Below, piece after piece: positions 54,103 to 63,378 of a stretch of DNA of 64,000 nt (the first letter of the stretch is position 1; the number at the start of each line of letters is the position of its first letter). A program made the position numbers and the translations under genes. The stretch lies in assembly GCF_037023755.1 (NCBI RefSeq), contig NZ_CP146100.1, forward strand, positions 4,867,501-4,931,500. The letters run 5' to 3'. Origin of the DNA: Saccharopolyspora sp. SCSIO 74807 (GTDB lineage: Bacteria; Actinomycetota; Actinomycetes; Mycobacteriales; Pseudonocardiaceae). The notes beneath the pieces were generated by a model, which saw only the letters and a program-made list of their open reading frames with translations, did not search any database and was not told the origin of the DNA.

Positions 54103-54597
54103 TCAGGCCGAGTGGCGTTCGTAGCGCAGGCGCTCACCGACGCTGCCCGAACGCCACACGTCGTTGCACGCCTCCGCGAACGGCCCCAGGTTCTCCACGA
54201 TGGCGCCGTAGACGTTGCCCGGCACCCAGCCGACATCGCCGTTGAGCAGCAGGTTGTTGCGGCCGTAGAAGATCGCCAGGTCGATCACGCCGGGCAGCTC
54301 GTCGATGTCCTTCTCCTGCTTGAACTCGCGGTCGAGCATCCCGCTGTCGAAGGAGAAGTACACCAGGTCACCAGGGATCGGCGTGACCGTCGGGTTCTCC
54401 TGGCCCGGCTCCCGCTCGGCGAAGCGCGGGACCATCGTGTAGATCTCGTTGCGCGCGTACTTCGCGTGGTGCACCGGCCCGGCCTGCGGCAACGCCTGCC
54501 ACACGGCCTCGCAGGTGCGGGGTGCGTCCTTGTCCAGCAGCTCCGCGACGCAGGACACGCCACGCTTTTCCAGCGTGATCGACAGGTACCTGGGCAT
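54103..54597 (-). CDS. DUF3830 family protein (cyclophilin-like fold)
   Basis: 164 residues. Pattern: RYLSITLEKRGVSCVAELLDKDAPRTCEAVWQALP, PVHHAKYARNEIYTMVP, TPIPGDLVYFSFDSG, DLAIFYGRNNLLLNGDVGWVPGNVYG. DUF3830 genes accompany maleate-isomerase-like and amidase genes in many proteobacteria and actinobacteria, probably as an uncharacterised catabolic enzyme or binding protein. It is the first gene of the DUF3830/racemase-B unit and starts 162 bases from GntR operator 3. Confidence 0.8.
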   Translation of the reverse strand: MPRYLSITLEKRGVSCVAELLDKDAPRTCEAVWQALPQAGPVHHAKYARNEIYTMVPRFAEREPGQENPTVTPIPGDLVYFSFDSGMLDREFKQEKDIDELPGVIDLAIFYGRNNLLLNGDVGWVPGNVYGAIVENLGPFAEACNDVWRSGSVGERLRYERHSA

Positions 54598-54758
54598 CGG
54601 TGAAATTCCGTTTCGGTGAGGGTGCGAGTGCATGGGTCTCCGCATGTCTCGGCTCGCGCCCACCTGACTCGGCTCACCGCCGATGGGGACCACGCCGTGC
54701 CCTGCATCGGGCCGGAGACGTGCCACCGCAGCCGGGCGCCGCCCGGCGGGGTACCTGC

Positions 54759-54774
54759 GGATTGTTGACAATCC
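54759..54774. promoter_or_regulatory. FCD-GntR operator 3 (DUF3830 / hydroxyacid dehydrogenase divergent promoter)
   Basis: GGATTGT-TG-ACAATCC, perfect 7-bp arms, within the 270-bp divergent region between 54597 and 54868. It shares the ATTGTTGACAAT core with operator 1. Confidence 0.85.
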
Positions 54775-54867
54775 TACGAGTGCTTTCTAGCGTGTCAATC
54801 CCCGGTACCGCACGGCCCGGCCTGCGACGACGCGCCGCCCACTCCCCGCCCACTCCGAAGGCAGCTC

Positions 54868-55875
54868 ATGACCCAGCACCCGCCGACCGTCGTCGTACTG
54901 CACGGGGGCACCCCGCCCCCGGTGATGGACCGGATCGAACAGATCGCCTCGGTCCGCTACGCCACCGAGCCCGAACTGCCCGCCGCTCTGCCGGGCGCCG
55001 ATGTGCTGTTCGTGTGGGACTTCCGCTCCGACGCGGTCGCCGAATCCTTCGCCCGCGCCGACGCGCTGCGCTGGGTGCACGCCGCCAGCGCCGGAGTGGA
55101 CCGGCTGCTGTTCCCGCAGATGCTGGAGTCCGCGGTCGCGGTGACCAACTCCCGCGGCGTGTTCGACCAGCCGATGGCCGAATACGTGCTGGCCACGGTG
55201 CTGTCGTTCGCCAAAGACCTGCACACCAGCGTCCGGCTGCAAGACCGCAAGCAATGGCGGCACCGCGAAACCGAACGCATCGCGGGCAAGCACGCGCTGG
55301 TCGTGGGCACCGGGCCGATCGGCCGCGCCATCGCCACCCAGCTCTCCGCCGCGGGGCTGCGCGTGTCCGGAGCGGGCCGCGTGGCCCGCGACGACGACCC
55401 CGACTTCGGCACCGTGCAAGCCTCCGCCGACCTCGCCCTCGGCGACGTCGACTACCTGGTGCTGGCCGCGCCGCTGACCGAACAGACCCACGGGCTCATC
55501 GACGCCGACGCCCTCGCCCGGTGCAAACCCACCGCGCGGCTGATCAACGTCGGCCGCGGCGAACTCGTCGTGCAACCCGACCTCGTCGAAGCGCTCGAAG
55601 CAGGCCGGCTCGGTGGCGCTGCGCTCGACGTGTTCGACACCGAACCGCTGCCGCAGGACTCGCCGCTGTGGGAGATGCCGAACGTGCTGGTCTCACCGCA
55701 CATGTCCGGCGACACCGTCGGCTGGACCGAGGAACTCGTGCAGCTGTTCCGGGAGAACCTGCGCAGCTACGCCGCAGGTGGCCCGCTGCGCAACGTGGTG
55801 GACAAGCAACGCGGTTATGTCAGCGGCCCCGGCAATGCCGGCGGCCAGACCAGCGGAACGGAGCGCGATCGATGA
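54868..55875 (+). CDS. D-isomer-specific 2-hydroxyacid dehydrogenase
   Basis: 335 residues. NAD motif ALVVGTGPIGRAIATQLSAAGLRVSGAGR near 143-171, R in LINVGRGELVV, E/D in LGGAALDVFDTEPLP, and catalytic H in VLVSPHMSG. It reduces a 2-ketoacid or oxidises the D-2-hydroxyacid. The C-terminal tail (VVDKQRGYVSGPG...) is long and polar. The stop overlaps the amidase start (ATGA), so the two are translationally coupled. Confidence 0.92.
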   Translation: MTQHPPTVVVLHGGTPPPVMDRIEQIASVRYATEPELPAALPGADVLFVWDFRSDAVAESFARADALRWVHAASAGVDRLLFPQMLESAVAVTNSRGVFDQPMAEYVLATVLSFAKDLHTSVRLQDRKQWRHRETERIAGKHALVVGTGPIGRAIATQLSAAGLRVSGAGRVARDDDPDFGTVQASADLALGDVDYLVLAAPLTEQTHGLIDADALARCKPTARLINVGRGELVVQPDLVEALEAGRLGGAALDVFDTEPLPQDSPLWEMPNVLVSPHMSGDTVGWTEELVQLFRENLRSYAAGGPLRNVVDKQRGYVSGPGNAGGQTSGTERDR

Positions 55876-57308
55876 CCTCGACCCCCGAAGCAGCGGCATC
55901 AGCGACAACCGCCACCCCGGTTTCCGCGGCCGATCTGACCGCCACCGAGCTACTCGCCCGCTTCCACACCGGCGAGCTGTCCCCCGTCGAAGCGACCGAA
56001 GCCACCCTGGCCCGCATCGCCGAAGCCGACCAGGCCGTCAACGCCTTCTGCCTCGTCGACCGCGAGCGCGCGCTGCAGCAGGCCCGCGCCTCCGAAGCCC
56101 GCTGGGCACGCGGCGAACCAGACGGCGCGCTCGACGGCGTGCCCACCTCGATCAAGGACATCTTCCTGACCAAGGACTGGCCCACGCTGCGCGGCTCCCG
56201 CACCGTCGAGCCCGCGCAGAGCTGGACCGTCGACGCGCCCACCGTCGCGCGGCTGCGCGAGCACAACGCGGTGTTCGTCGGCAAGACCACCACGCCCGAA
56301 CTGGCCTGGAAAGGCGTCACCGACAACACCTTGAGCGGCATCACCCGCAATCCGTGGGACACCGCGCGCACGCCGGGAGGTTCCAGCGGCGGCGCGGCCG
56401 CGGCGGTCGCGCTGGGCATGGCGCCGCTGGCGATCGGCACCGACGGCGGCGGCTCGGTGCGCATCCCGGCGGCGTTCTGCGGCATCTTCACGATCAAACC
56501 CACCTACGGGCTCATCCCGCACTACCCGGCCAGCCCGTTCGGAACCCTGGCGCACGCCGGGCCGATGACCACCACCGTCACCGAGACCGCGCTGATGCTC
56601 GACGTGCTGACCGGGCCGGACAGCCGCGACTGGTCCGCGCTGGCGCAGCCGGCCGGGTCGTTCCTCGACGGGCTCGACGACGGCGTGCGGGGACTGCGGA
56701 TCGCCTTCAGCCCCGATCTGGGGTTCGCCCACGCCGACCCGGAGGTGGCCGAAGCGGTCGCGCGGGCCGCCGAGGTGTTCACCGAACTCGGCGCCACCGT
56801 CGAACGTGCCGACCCCGGCTTCAGCGACCCGGTCGCCGACTTCCACGTGCTGTGGTTCGCCGGTGCGGCCAAGTCCGTCGAGCACCTCGACGAGCGGCAG
56901 CGGCAGCTGCTCGACCCCGGACTGCGGGAGATCGTCGAACAAGGGCTCACCTACTCCGCCCAGGACTACCTGGAAGCCACCAACACGCGCATGGCCCTCG
57001 GCCAGCGCATGGGCGCCTTCCACGAGACCTACGACCTGCTGCTGACCCCCACGGTCGGAATCCCGCCGTTCGAGGCCGGGCTGGAGGCACCGGCAGGTTC
57101 GGACTCGCCGCGCTGGACCGGGTGGACGCCGTTCACCTACCCGTTCAACATGACCCAGCAACCGGCTTCGAGCGTGCCGTGCGGGTTCACCTCGGACGGG
57201 CTGCCGATCGGGCTGCAGATCGTCGGCCCGCGGCACGGCGACGGCCGCGTGCTGCGCGCGTCGCGGGCGTTCGAGCAGGCCCGGCCGTGGAGCCGCCCGC
57301 GACGCTGA
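55872..57308 (+). CDS. Amidase (amidase signature family)
   Basis: 478 residues. The Ser-cisSer-Lys triad is visible: Lys in DGVPTSIKDIFLTKD, the Gly/Ser-rich GGSSGGAAAAVALGMAPLAIGTDGGGSVRIPAAFCGIFTIKPTYG with cis-Ser and Ser nucleophile. A typical C-terminus (QQPASSVPCGFTSDGLPIGLQIVGPRHGDGRVL) follows. It hydrolyses an amide to acid and ammonia. Being coupled to the hydroxyacid dehydrogenase suggests a substrate that is an amide of a hydroxy- or ketoacid. It is convergent with the exporter gene, the stops 2 bases apart. Confidence 0.92.
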   Translation: MTSTPEAAASATTATPVSAADLTATELLARFHTGELSPVEATEATLARIAEADQAVNAFCLVDRERALQQARASEARWARGEPDGALDGVPTSIKDIFLTKDWPTLRGSRTVEPAQSWTVDAPTVARLREHNAVFVGKTTTPELAWKGVTDNTLSGITRNPWDTARTPGGSSGGAAAAVALGMAPLAIGTDGGGSVRIPAAFCGIFTIKPTYGLIPHYPASPFGTLAHAGPMTTTVTETALMLDVLTGPDSRDWSALAQPAGSFLDGLDDGVRGLRIAFSPDLGFAHADPEVAEAVARAAEVFTELGATVERADPGFSDPVADFHVLWFAGAAKSVEHLDERQRQLLDPGLREIVEQGLTYSAQDYLEATNTRMALGQRMGAFHETYDLLLTPTVGIPPFEAGLEAPAGSDSPRWTGWTPFTYPFNMTQQPASSVPCGFTSDGLPIGLQIVGPRHGDGRVLRASRAFEQARPWSRPRR

Positions 57309-57310
57309 GC

Positions 57311-58309
57311 TCAGGCCGTCACCAACACCCCGGCGATGGTCACGCCGGTGATCAGTGCGGTCGAGGCCGCGCCCAGCACCAGCGCCTTCGGGCCGGTGCG
57401 CGCCAGCGCGGCCAGCCGCATCGAAGTGCCGAGCGCGAACAGCGAACCGGCCATCAACACGGTCGTGACCTGCTGCGCTCCCGCGAGCGCAGCGGCGGGC
57501 AGCAGGCCGGTGCTGCGCACCAGCATCGCGAGCAGGAATCCGGTCACGAACCACGGCAGCACCGGCGGGCGCTCGCCCGATCGGGCGCGGATTCGCCGGG
57601 TCTGGCTCAGCAACGCCACCAGCGGCGCCAGCAGCACCACCCGGCTGAGCTTGACCACCACCGCCACCGCGACCGCAGCCGTGCCCACCGGCGACGCCGC
57701 GGCCACGACCTGCGCGACCTCGTGCACGCTGCCGCCGGCGATCCGGCCGTACTCGGCCGGGGCCCACCCGAGCATCGCCGCCAGTGACGGCAACAGCGCC
57801 ATCGCGGCCCCACCGAACACGGTCACCATCGCGACGCTGGTGGCAACGTCCTCGTCGTCGCGGTCCACGACTCCTTCCACAGCCATGATCGCCGAAGCGC
57901 CGCAGATCGAAAACCCGGTCGCCACCAGCACCGACAATCCGCGCGAGACCACGAGCAGCCGACCGAACGCCACCGTTCCCACGTAGGTGACGACCACGGC
58001 CACCACCACAACGACCAAGGTCGCCGCCCCCAGGTGCAGCACTTGACCGACCGCGAGCTGCACGCCCAGCAGGACCACACCCACCCGCAGCAGAACCCGC
58101 GTAGCCCAGCGCAGACCGGGACGCACCGACGCAGGCACCGGAACGTTCCCCACCAGAACACCGAGCACCACCGCCGCGGTCAGCGGACTCACCCAGGACA
58201 CCGCCGAGGCCAGCATCCAGGACAGCGCGGTCGCCGCGGCGGTCAACGCCAGCCCCGGCAGCAACTGCTGCCAGGGCCGGCCGGTTCGATCTTCTCGCGC
58301 AAGCTGCAT
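57311..58309 (-). CDS. YeiH-family putative sulfate/anion exporter
   Basis: 332 residues from ATG 58309; ATG 58369 would add 20 residues. About 10 membrane helices. Family marks: LLPGLALTAAATALSWMLA, VGVVLLGVQLAVGQVLHLG, GFSICGASAIMAVEGVVD (conserved CGASAI), GRIAGGSVHEVAQVVAAASPVG. UPF0324/YeiH proteins are predicted anion (sulfate/sulfite) exporters. It is paired with a divergent LysR gene, the usual arrangement. Confidence 0.9.
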   Translation of the reverse strand: MQLAREDRTGRPWQQLLPGLALTAAATALSWMLASAVSWVSPLTAAVVLGVLVGNVPVPASVRPGLRWATRVLLRVGVVLLGVQLAVGQVLHLGAATLVVVVVAVVVTYVGTVAFGRLLVVSRGLSVLVATGFSICGASAIMAVEGVVDRDDEDVATSVAMVTVFGGAAMALLPSLAAMLGWAPAEYGRIAGGSVHEVAQVVAAASPVGTAAVAVAVVVKLSRVVLLAPLVALLSQTRRIRARSGERPPVLPWFVTGFLLAMLVRSTGLLPAAALAGAQQVTTVLMAGSLFALGTSMRLAALARTGPKALVLGAASTALITGVTIAGVLVTA

Positions 58310-58423
58310 GGGCACGAGCCTTGCGCCCGCGGCGCCCCAGCTGTAGCCGTGAGCAGGAGAGGTCGTCATAGCCGCAATGCATGACCGAGGCGAACTCGGC
58401 GCCGTGCTACCCAGGAAGGCACC

Positions 58424-59320
58424 ATGACCGAACCCGACCTGCCGTCCTTGCGGCTGCTGGTGCTCGTCGACGAGCTCGGCAGCATCGGCGCCGCCGCCAC
58501 CGAATTGCGGATCAGCCAGCCTTCCGCGAGCAAACGGCTCAGCGGCCTGGAACGCGGCCTCGGCCTGCACCTGCTGGAACGCACCAAACGAGGTGCCACC
58601 CTCACCCACGCCGGAGCCACCGTCGCCGGATGGGCCCGGCACGTGCTCACCGACGTCGACGCGCTGCTGACCGGCGTGCGGACCCTGCACGCGAAGCACG
58701 AGCAACGGCTTCGGGTCGCCGCGAGCATGACCATCGCCGACTACCTCGCACCGCGCTGGGTCGGCGAACTGCGCAACGCCTTCACCGGACTGCGCATGGA
58801 ACTCGACAGCGCCAACTCCGCAGCGGTCACCGACGCCGTCCGGCACGGGCGCGCCGACCTCGGTTTCCTCGAATCACCCGAAGTGCCCGAGGGTGTTTCG
58901 GTGCGCTACCTCAGCCAGGACCGGCTGGCCGTGGTGGTTCCGACGTCGCACCCGTGGGCGCGGCTGCGGCGGCCACTGGACGCCGCGGAGCTCGCGGGCA
59001 CGCCGCTGATCGTCCGGGAGACCGGCTCGGGCACCCGCGAAACGCTCGACCGCGCACTGGCGACGGCCTCGGTCACACCCGCCGAGCCGCTGCTGGAACT
59101 GCACTCGACCACCGCGGTCCGCAACAGCGTGGTGGCCGGAGCCGGGCCTGCCGTGCTCAGCATGATGGCGGTGGGCACCGACCTCGACGCGGGTCTGGTC
59201 GTGGAAGCACCGGTCACCGGGCTGGATCTGACGCGGCCGCTGCACGCGGTCTGGCAGGCCGGGCGGCGGCTCACCGGCCCCGCGGCGGCCCTGCTGTCGG
59301 TCGCGCTGCACCGGAGCTGA
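58424..59320 (+). CDS. LysR family transcriptional regulator
   Basis: 298 residues. HTH: LPSLRLLVLVDELGSIGAAATELRISQPSASKRLSGLERGLGLHLLERTKRGATLTHAG (about 5-65). A periplasmic-binding-like effector domain follows from about 95. It probably controls the divergent YeiH-type exporter (gap of 114 bases to the chosen start); CCGAG-GCGAA-CTCGG at 58387-58401 is a possible binding element. Confidence 0.92.
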   Translation: MTEPDLPSLRLLVLVDELGSIGAAATELRISQPSASKRLSGLERGLGLHLLERTKRGATLTHAGATVAGWARHVLTDVDALLTGVRTLHAKHEQRLRVAASMTIADYLAPRWVGELRNAFTGLRMELDSANSAAVTDAVRHGRADLGFLESPEVPEGVSVRYLSQDRLAVVVPTSHPWARLRRPLDAAELAGTPLIVRETGSGTRETLDRALATASVTPAEPLLELHSTTAVRNSVVAGAGPAVLSMMAVGTDLDAGLVVEAPVTGLDLTRPLHAVWQAGRRLTGPAAALLSVALHRS

Positions 59321-59552
59321 CGAGCACCGAGATCCACTCGATCCAGTGATGCGAACTCGCGTTCGACGGCGGCATGGTGGAGTCATGCCCGCAACGATCG
59401 CCACCACCACGCATCGCGCGACCCGCCCGCAAGCCTCGCACGACAGCCCGCCGCGCCCGTTCCGCGACGCCAGCAGAACTATCCGCAATGCACTTCCACG
59501 TGTCGGCGTCGGTGCGGCACGGACAGAACGGGGAATGCCCGCGAGCCGGACC

Positions 59553-60989
59553 TCACTCGTCCACTTGGGACATCACGTGCTTGATGCGGGTGTACTCCTC
59601 CAGGCCGAAACGGCCGAAATCGCGCGCCGACGCGGAATGCTTGAACCCGCTGTGCGGCATCTCGGCGACCAGCGGCCGGTGCGCGTTGATCCACACCGTG
59701 CCCGCCTGCAACGCCTGCGACATCCGCATCGCCCGCGCGTGCTCCCGCGTCCAGACGCTGGCGACCAGCCCGTAGCGCACTCCGTTGGCCAACGCCACCG
59801 CCTCGGCCTCATCGGTGAAGCGCTGCACCGTCAGCAGCGGGCCCAGCACCTCGTGCTGCACCAGCTCGTCCTCCTGCTGCATCCCGGCCACGACGGTGGC
59901 CTCGTGGAAGTAGCCGCGACCGCCCTTGCGCCTGCCGCCTGCGACCACCCGGGCGTGCTCCGGCAACCGCTCGACGTGCTCGGCGACCAGGTCCAGCTGT
60001 CCGGAACTGTTCAGCGGGCCGAACGCGGCATCGAGGTCCTGCGGCGGCCCCGGGCGCAACGCGGCCGCCTGCTCCGCGAGCGCGGCCACCAGCTCGTCGT
60101 GCACACCAGGCCCGGCCAGCACCCGGCTCGCAGCGGTGCAGCTCTGCCCCGCGTCGCCGAACGCGGCCCGCGCAATGCCCCGCGCCGCGCGCTCGACATC
60201 GGCATCGTCGAACACCACCGCCGGGGCCTTGCCGCCCAGCTGCAGGTGCGCGCGCTTGAGATCGGCGGCCGCGGAGGCCGCGACCTCCATGCCGGAGCGG
60301 ACCGTGCCGGTGATCGAGAACATCCCCGGCGCCTCGTGGGCCACCATCGCCCGGCCGCTGTCGCGGTCGCCGCAGATCAGGTTCAACACGCCGGGCGGCA
60401 GCACCTCTCCGGCGATCCCGGCCAGCAGCGACGCGCTGACCGGCGTGGTCTCGGCGGGCTTGAGCACCACCGTGTTACCCGCAGCAAGCGCGGGAGCGAT
60501 CCGCGCCACCGCCAGCAGCAACGGGTGCGTCCACGACGTGACCTGCGCGCACACCCCGATCGGCTCGCGCCTGGCGAACGAGGTGTGCCCGGGCTCGTAC
60601 TCCCCGGCCGCACCGGCCTCCTGAACCCGCGCGGCCGCCGCGTAGAACCGCAGCAGGTCGATCGCCTGCGGCAACTCCTGCTCGCGGACCACCGCCCACG
60701 GTTTGCCGGTGTTGCGGCACTCGGCCACCACCAGTTCCTCGGACCGCTCCTCGAGGGCCTCCGCGATCCGCAGCAACATCCGCTGCCGCTGCCCGGGCGT
60801 GGTCTGCGTCCAGCTCCGCGCGGCCGCGCCGGCGGTGCGCATCACCTCGTCGACGTCGGTCCAGCGGGTCAACGGGGAAGTGCCGTACTCCTCCCCCGAG
60901 CTCGGATCGACCAGCGGCAACGTCGCACCCGAAACCGTGCCGACGCGCTCCCCGCCGACGAAGTTCTGCAGTTCCAGCGTCGTGGTCAC
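59553..60989 (-). CDS. Aldehyde dehydrogenase (aminobutyraldehyde/betaine-aldehyde-like)
   Basis: 478 residues. NFVGGERVGTVSGATLPLVDPSSGEEYG, QVTSWTHPLLLAVARIAPALAAGNTVVLKPAETTP (the usual P-W-N is T-W-T-H, a change at the entrance motif), FSITGTVRSGMEV, the Glu replaced in HLQLGGKAPAVVF (Q-L-G-G instead of E-L-G-G), and the catalytic Cys in AGQSCTAASR. The general-base Glu is therefore missing at its usual place. It may be a specialised or impaired ALDH. It lies downstream of the MFS gene on the same strand. Confidence 0.82.
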   Translation of the reverse strand: MTTTLELQNFVGGERVGTVSGATLPLVDPSSGEEYGTSPLTRWTDVDEVMRTAGAAARSWTQTTPGQRQRMLLRIAEALEERSEELVVAECRNTGKPWAVVREQELPQAIDLLRFYAAAARVQEAGAAGEYEPGHTSFARREPIGVCAQVTSWTHPLLLAVARIAPALAAGNTVVLKPAETTPVSASLLAGIAGEVLPPGVLNLICGDRDSGRAMVAHEAPGMFSITGTVRSGMEVAASAAADLKRAHLQLGGKAPAVVFDDADVERAARGIARAAFGDAGQSCTAASRVLAGPGVHDELVAALAEQAAALRPGPPQDLDAAFGPLNSSGQLDLVAEHVERLPEHARVVAGGRRKGGRGYFHEATVVAGMQQEDELVQHEVLGPLLTVQRFTDEAEAVALANGVRYGLVASVWTREHARAMRMSQALQAGTVWINAHRPLVAEMPHSGFKHSASARDFGRFGLEEYTRIKHVMSQVDE

Positions 60990-61178
60990 GAAACCTCCCC
61001 TGGGCGACGATGCCGGCCGATCCAGCGACCCTATCCGGCACCGGCGGCCCCAGGGGTGTCAGTGCCCGCCTCGGGACCTACGAACGGCTCTGGTGCCGGC
61101 TTTGCAAGCGGTGTCAGCCGCTTCCGCCGCAACCCGGCGAGCGGCCGCCTACGCAGAAGGAGCTCAGAGACAGCGCGT

Positions 61179-62456
61179 TCAACGCCGGGAGATCGCGCCG
61201 AACCGCCCGCGGTACACCCACTGCCCGGCAGCGCCCAACAGCAACAACACCAGCACCGGCACGAACGCCCAGCGGTACGCCGTCGCAGCAGGCGATCCGA
61301 CCGCCTCCAGCACCCAGCCGACCACCAGCTGGGTCAGCACCGCGGCCAGGAAACCGCCCATGTTCACCACGCCGGAGGCAGCGCCCGAGCGATGCGCGGC
61401 GTTGGCCGATCCCGCGCCGTCGAAGGCGAGCATCGCCCCACCACCGCAGAAGCCCATCACGGCCAGCACGCACACCAACACCGGCAGCGGCAGCGCACCG
61501 GGCCACCCGATCACCAGCGCCCAGGCGACTGCCACCAGCAGCGACACCGCCAGCGTGTACCGCTCACGGCGCTGATCACGACCGGCCACCCACTGCCCTG
61601 CCACCAGCGAGCCGACGATGAACCCGACCGCGCACAGCAACAGCAGACGTCCGGCCGCACCGCCGGAAAAGCCCTGCGCCGAGGTCAGCCACGGCGCACC
61701 CCACAACGTGGTCACCGTCAAGAACTGGCCCATGAGCACGAAGTGCGCGAAGAACGAGTTCCGCGTGCCGCGCTGGGCCACGACCGCGCGCAACGTGCCT
61801 GCGATCCGCTCGTGCCTGGCGGCGTCCTCCTCGACCAGGCCACGCGGCCGATCCCGGATAACCGCGACCGCCACCACCGCCAGCACCGCGGTCAAACCCG
61901 CAGCACCGAGGAACGTCGTCAGCCAGCCCAGCCCGTGCAACGCCGAAGTCAGCGGGACTGTGGAGACCACCTGGCCGAGCCCGCCGATCAACCCGGTCAG
62001 CGCCGCGATCCGCCCGTAGCGGTTGGCCGGGAACCACTGCGCGGCCAACCGCAGCACGTTGGTGAACATGAACGCGTCGCCGATGCCGATGAGCACCCGG
62101 CCGGCGATCCCGCCGACGATCGAGCCGCTGATCGCGAAGACGGCGGACCCGACCGCGAGCGCGACCACCCCGCCGGTGATCACTCGACGCGGCCCGAGAC
62201 GGTCGGCAAGCAGACCCGACGGCACCTGCAGCACCAGGTACACCCCGAGCTGCAGCGCGGTGAACAGTGCCAGCACCGCAGGACCCGCGGAGAAGCGCAC
62301 CAGCGCGTCCGGTGCGGCCACCCCCAGGCTCGCCCGGTGGAACAACGCCACGAAGTAGCACGCAGCGCCCACGCCCCACACCAGCCATGCGCCACGCGGC
62401 GCCGTGGCTGGTGCGGCTGAGCGCTCGGTTCGGTCTTCGACCACCTCGGCCGTCAC
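61179..62456 (-). CDS. MFS transporter (ACS/anion-cation symporter-like)
   Basis: 425 residues from GTG with GGGGAGGTG upstream. Twelve hydrophobic segments; motif A as GLLADRLGPRRVITGGV. LFHRASLGVAAPDAL in the first helix region and the NMGGFLAAVLTQLVVGWVLE segment fit organic-anion/nitrate-type MFS permeases. It is probably an uptake permease for a carboxylate. It is divergent from a GntR gene that likely controls it. Confidence 0.85.
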   Translation of the reverse strand: MTAEVVEDRTERSAAPATAPRGAWLVWGVGAACYFVALFHRASLGVAAPDALVRFSAGPAVLALFTALQLGVYLVLQVPSGLLADRLGPRRVITGGVVALAVGSAVFAISGSIVGGIAGRVLIGIGDAFMFTNVLRLAAQWFPANRYGRIAALTGLIGGLGQVVSTVPLTSALHGLGWLTTFLGAAGLTAVLAVVAVAVIRDRPRGLVEEDAARHERIAGTLRAVVAQRGTRNSFFAHFVLMGQFLTVTTLWGAPWLTSAQGFSGGAAGRLLLLCAVGFIVGSLVAGQWVAGRDQRRERYTLAVSLLVAVAWALVIGWPGALPLPVLVCVLAVMGFCGGGAMLAFDGAGSANAAHRSGAASGVVNMGGFLAAVLTQLVVGWVLEAVGSPAATAYRWAFVPVLVLLLLGAAGQWVYRGRFGAISRR

Positions 62457-62480
62457 TGGTAACGCACCTCCCCAAATCTC

Positions 62481-62516
62481 GTATGCATGTTAGATACAAG
62501 TTGGGATCAGTACGAT
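62481..62516 (+). promoter_or_regulatory. Divergent promoter/operator for GntR and MFS genes
   Basis: GTAT-GCATGTTAG-ATAC (62481-62497) is an inverted repeat in an AT-rich patch. TACGAT (62511-62516) is a -10 match exactly 6 bases before GTG 62523, giving a leaderless start. The repeat would cover the -35 region, as for an autorepressor. Confidence 0.5.
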
Positions 62517-62522
62517 GTCCTC

Positions 62523-63236
62523 GTGTCGAGCGCAACACCACAGGAGCCCGTGCCCCATACCACCCAGGCCGCAGCGGGCGCCGCGGAAACACCGGCCGCC
62601 GATCGCGCCTACCAGCACGTCAAAGCCGGTCTGCTCGACGGCTCCTATCCGGACGGGCATCTGCTGTCCGAAGGCGAAGTGGCCACCGCGCTGACGATGT
62701 CGCGCACACCCGTGCGCGAGGCGTTCCTGCGCTTGCAGACCGAGGGGTTCCTGCGGTTGTATCCGAAGCGCGGCGCGCTGGTGGTGCCGGTGACCCCGAC
62801 CGAAGCACGTGCACTCCTGGAAGCCCGGCTGGCCATGGAGACCTTCGCGATCGACAAGCTCGCCGCACAGGGTCTCGACGCGATGGCCACGGTCGGCCGC
62901 GAACTCACCACGCACCCGGCCTGCGACGCCCGCGGGCTCAGCGATGCCGAGATGCACGAGGCGGACCGCGACTTCCACGCCCTGCTGGTCGCCGCTGCGG
63001 CGAACCCGGTGGTCGACGACCTCTACAACGCGCTGCGCGACCGGCAGCTGCGGATCACCGCCACCGCCCGCACCCAGGACCGGCGTCCGCTGATCACGCA
63101 CCAGCACAGCGGGGTCGCCGAGGCGATCAGGGACGGCGACGCCGAGACCGCGAAGACCCGGCTGCGCGAGCACCTGCTGGACGTCGTGCGCGTCCTCGGC
63201 GTGGCGGGCGGACCCATGCTCGAACCGCCGCAGTGA
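62523..63236 (+). CDS. GntR family regulator, FCD subfamily (second)
   Basis: 237 residues from GTG 62523, a leaderless-type start. wHTH: AYQHVKAGLLDGSYPDGHLLSEGEVATALTMSRTPVREAFLRLQTEGFLRLYPKRGALVVPV. FCD domain: ARLAMETFAIDKLA, D-R-D-F-H-A-L-L, ITHQHSGVAEAIRDGDAETAKTRLREHL. The metal-binding His/Asp are present. It probably controls the divergent MFS permease and the aldehyde dehydrogenase. Confidence 0.9.
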   Translation: MSSATPQEPVPHTTQAAAGAAETPAADRAYQHVKAGLLDGSYPDGHLLSEGEVATALTMSRTPVREAFLRLQTEGFLRLYPKRGALVVPVTPTEARALLEARLAMETFAIDKLAAQGLDAMATVGRELTTHPACDARGLSDAEMHEADRDFHALLVAAAANPVVDDLYNALRDRQLRITATARTQDRRPLITHQHSGVAEAIRDGDAETAKTRLREHLLDVVRVLGVAGGPMLEPPQ

Positions 63237-63281
63237 CCCGACACAACTGATCGGCCCACCTCCGCCCCTTCCCGAGGGTCT

Positions 63282-63377
63282 TTAGGCGGACTCCACCAGG
63301 TCGCGTTGGTCTGCAGCGGTTTGTCTGGACCAGGTGGCCGACGCGAGCTGATTGCTGGTGTTAATTTCGGCTTGCAC
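63282..63377 (-). CDS. Possible 31-residue peptide, unrecognised
   Basis: GTG 63377 to TAA: VQAEINTSNQLASATWSRQT then AADQRDLVESA. TTGCAC and ATAGAT, 17 bases apart on the minus strand, form a good promoter ending 6 bases before the GTG. Composition is protein-like. The peptide would be translated from a leaderless mRNA downstream of the SPFH gene. It could also be a gene remnant. Confidence 0.3.
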   Translation of the reverse strand: MQAEINTSNQLASATWSRQTAADQRDLVESA

Positions 63378-63378
63378 T

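Noticed and set aside
59346-62420. Plus-strand ORF of 1024 codons
   Set aside because: Lies antisense to the ALDH and MFS genes, rich in His/Arg/Gln with no domain.
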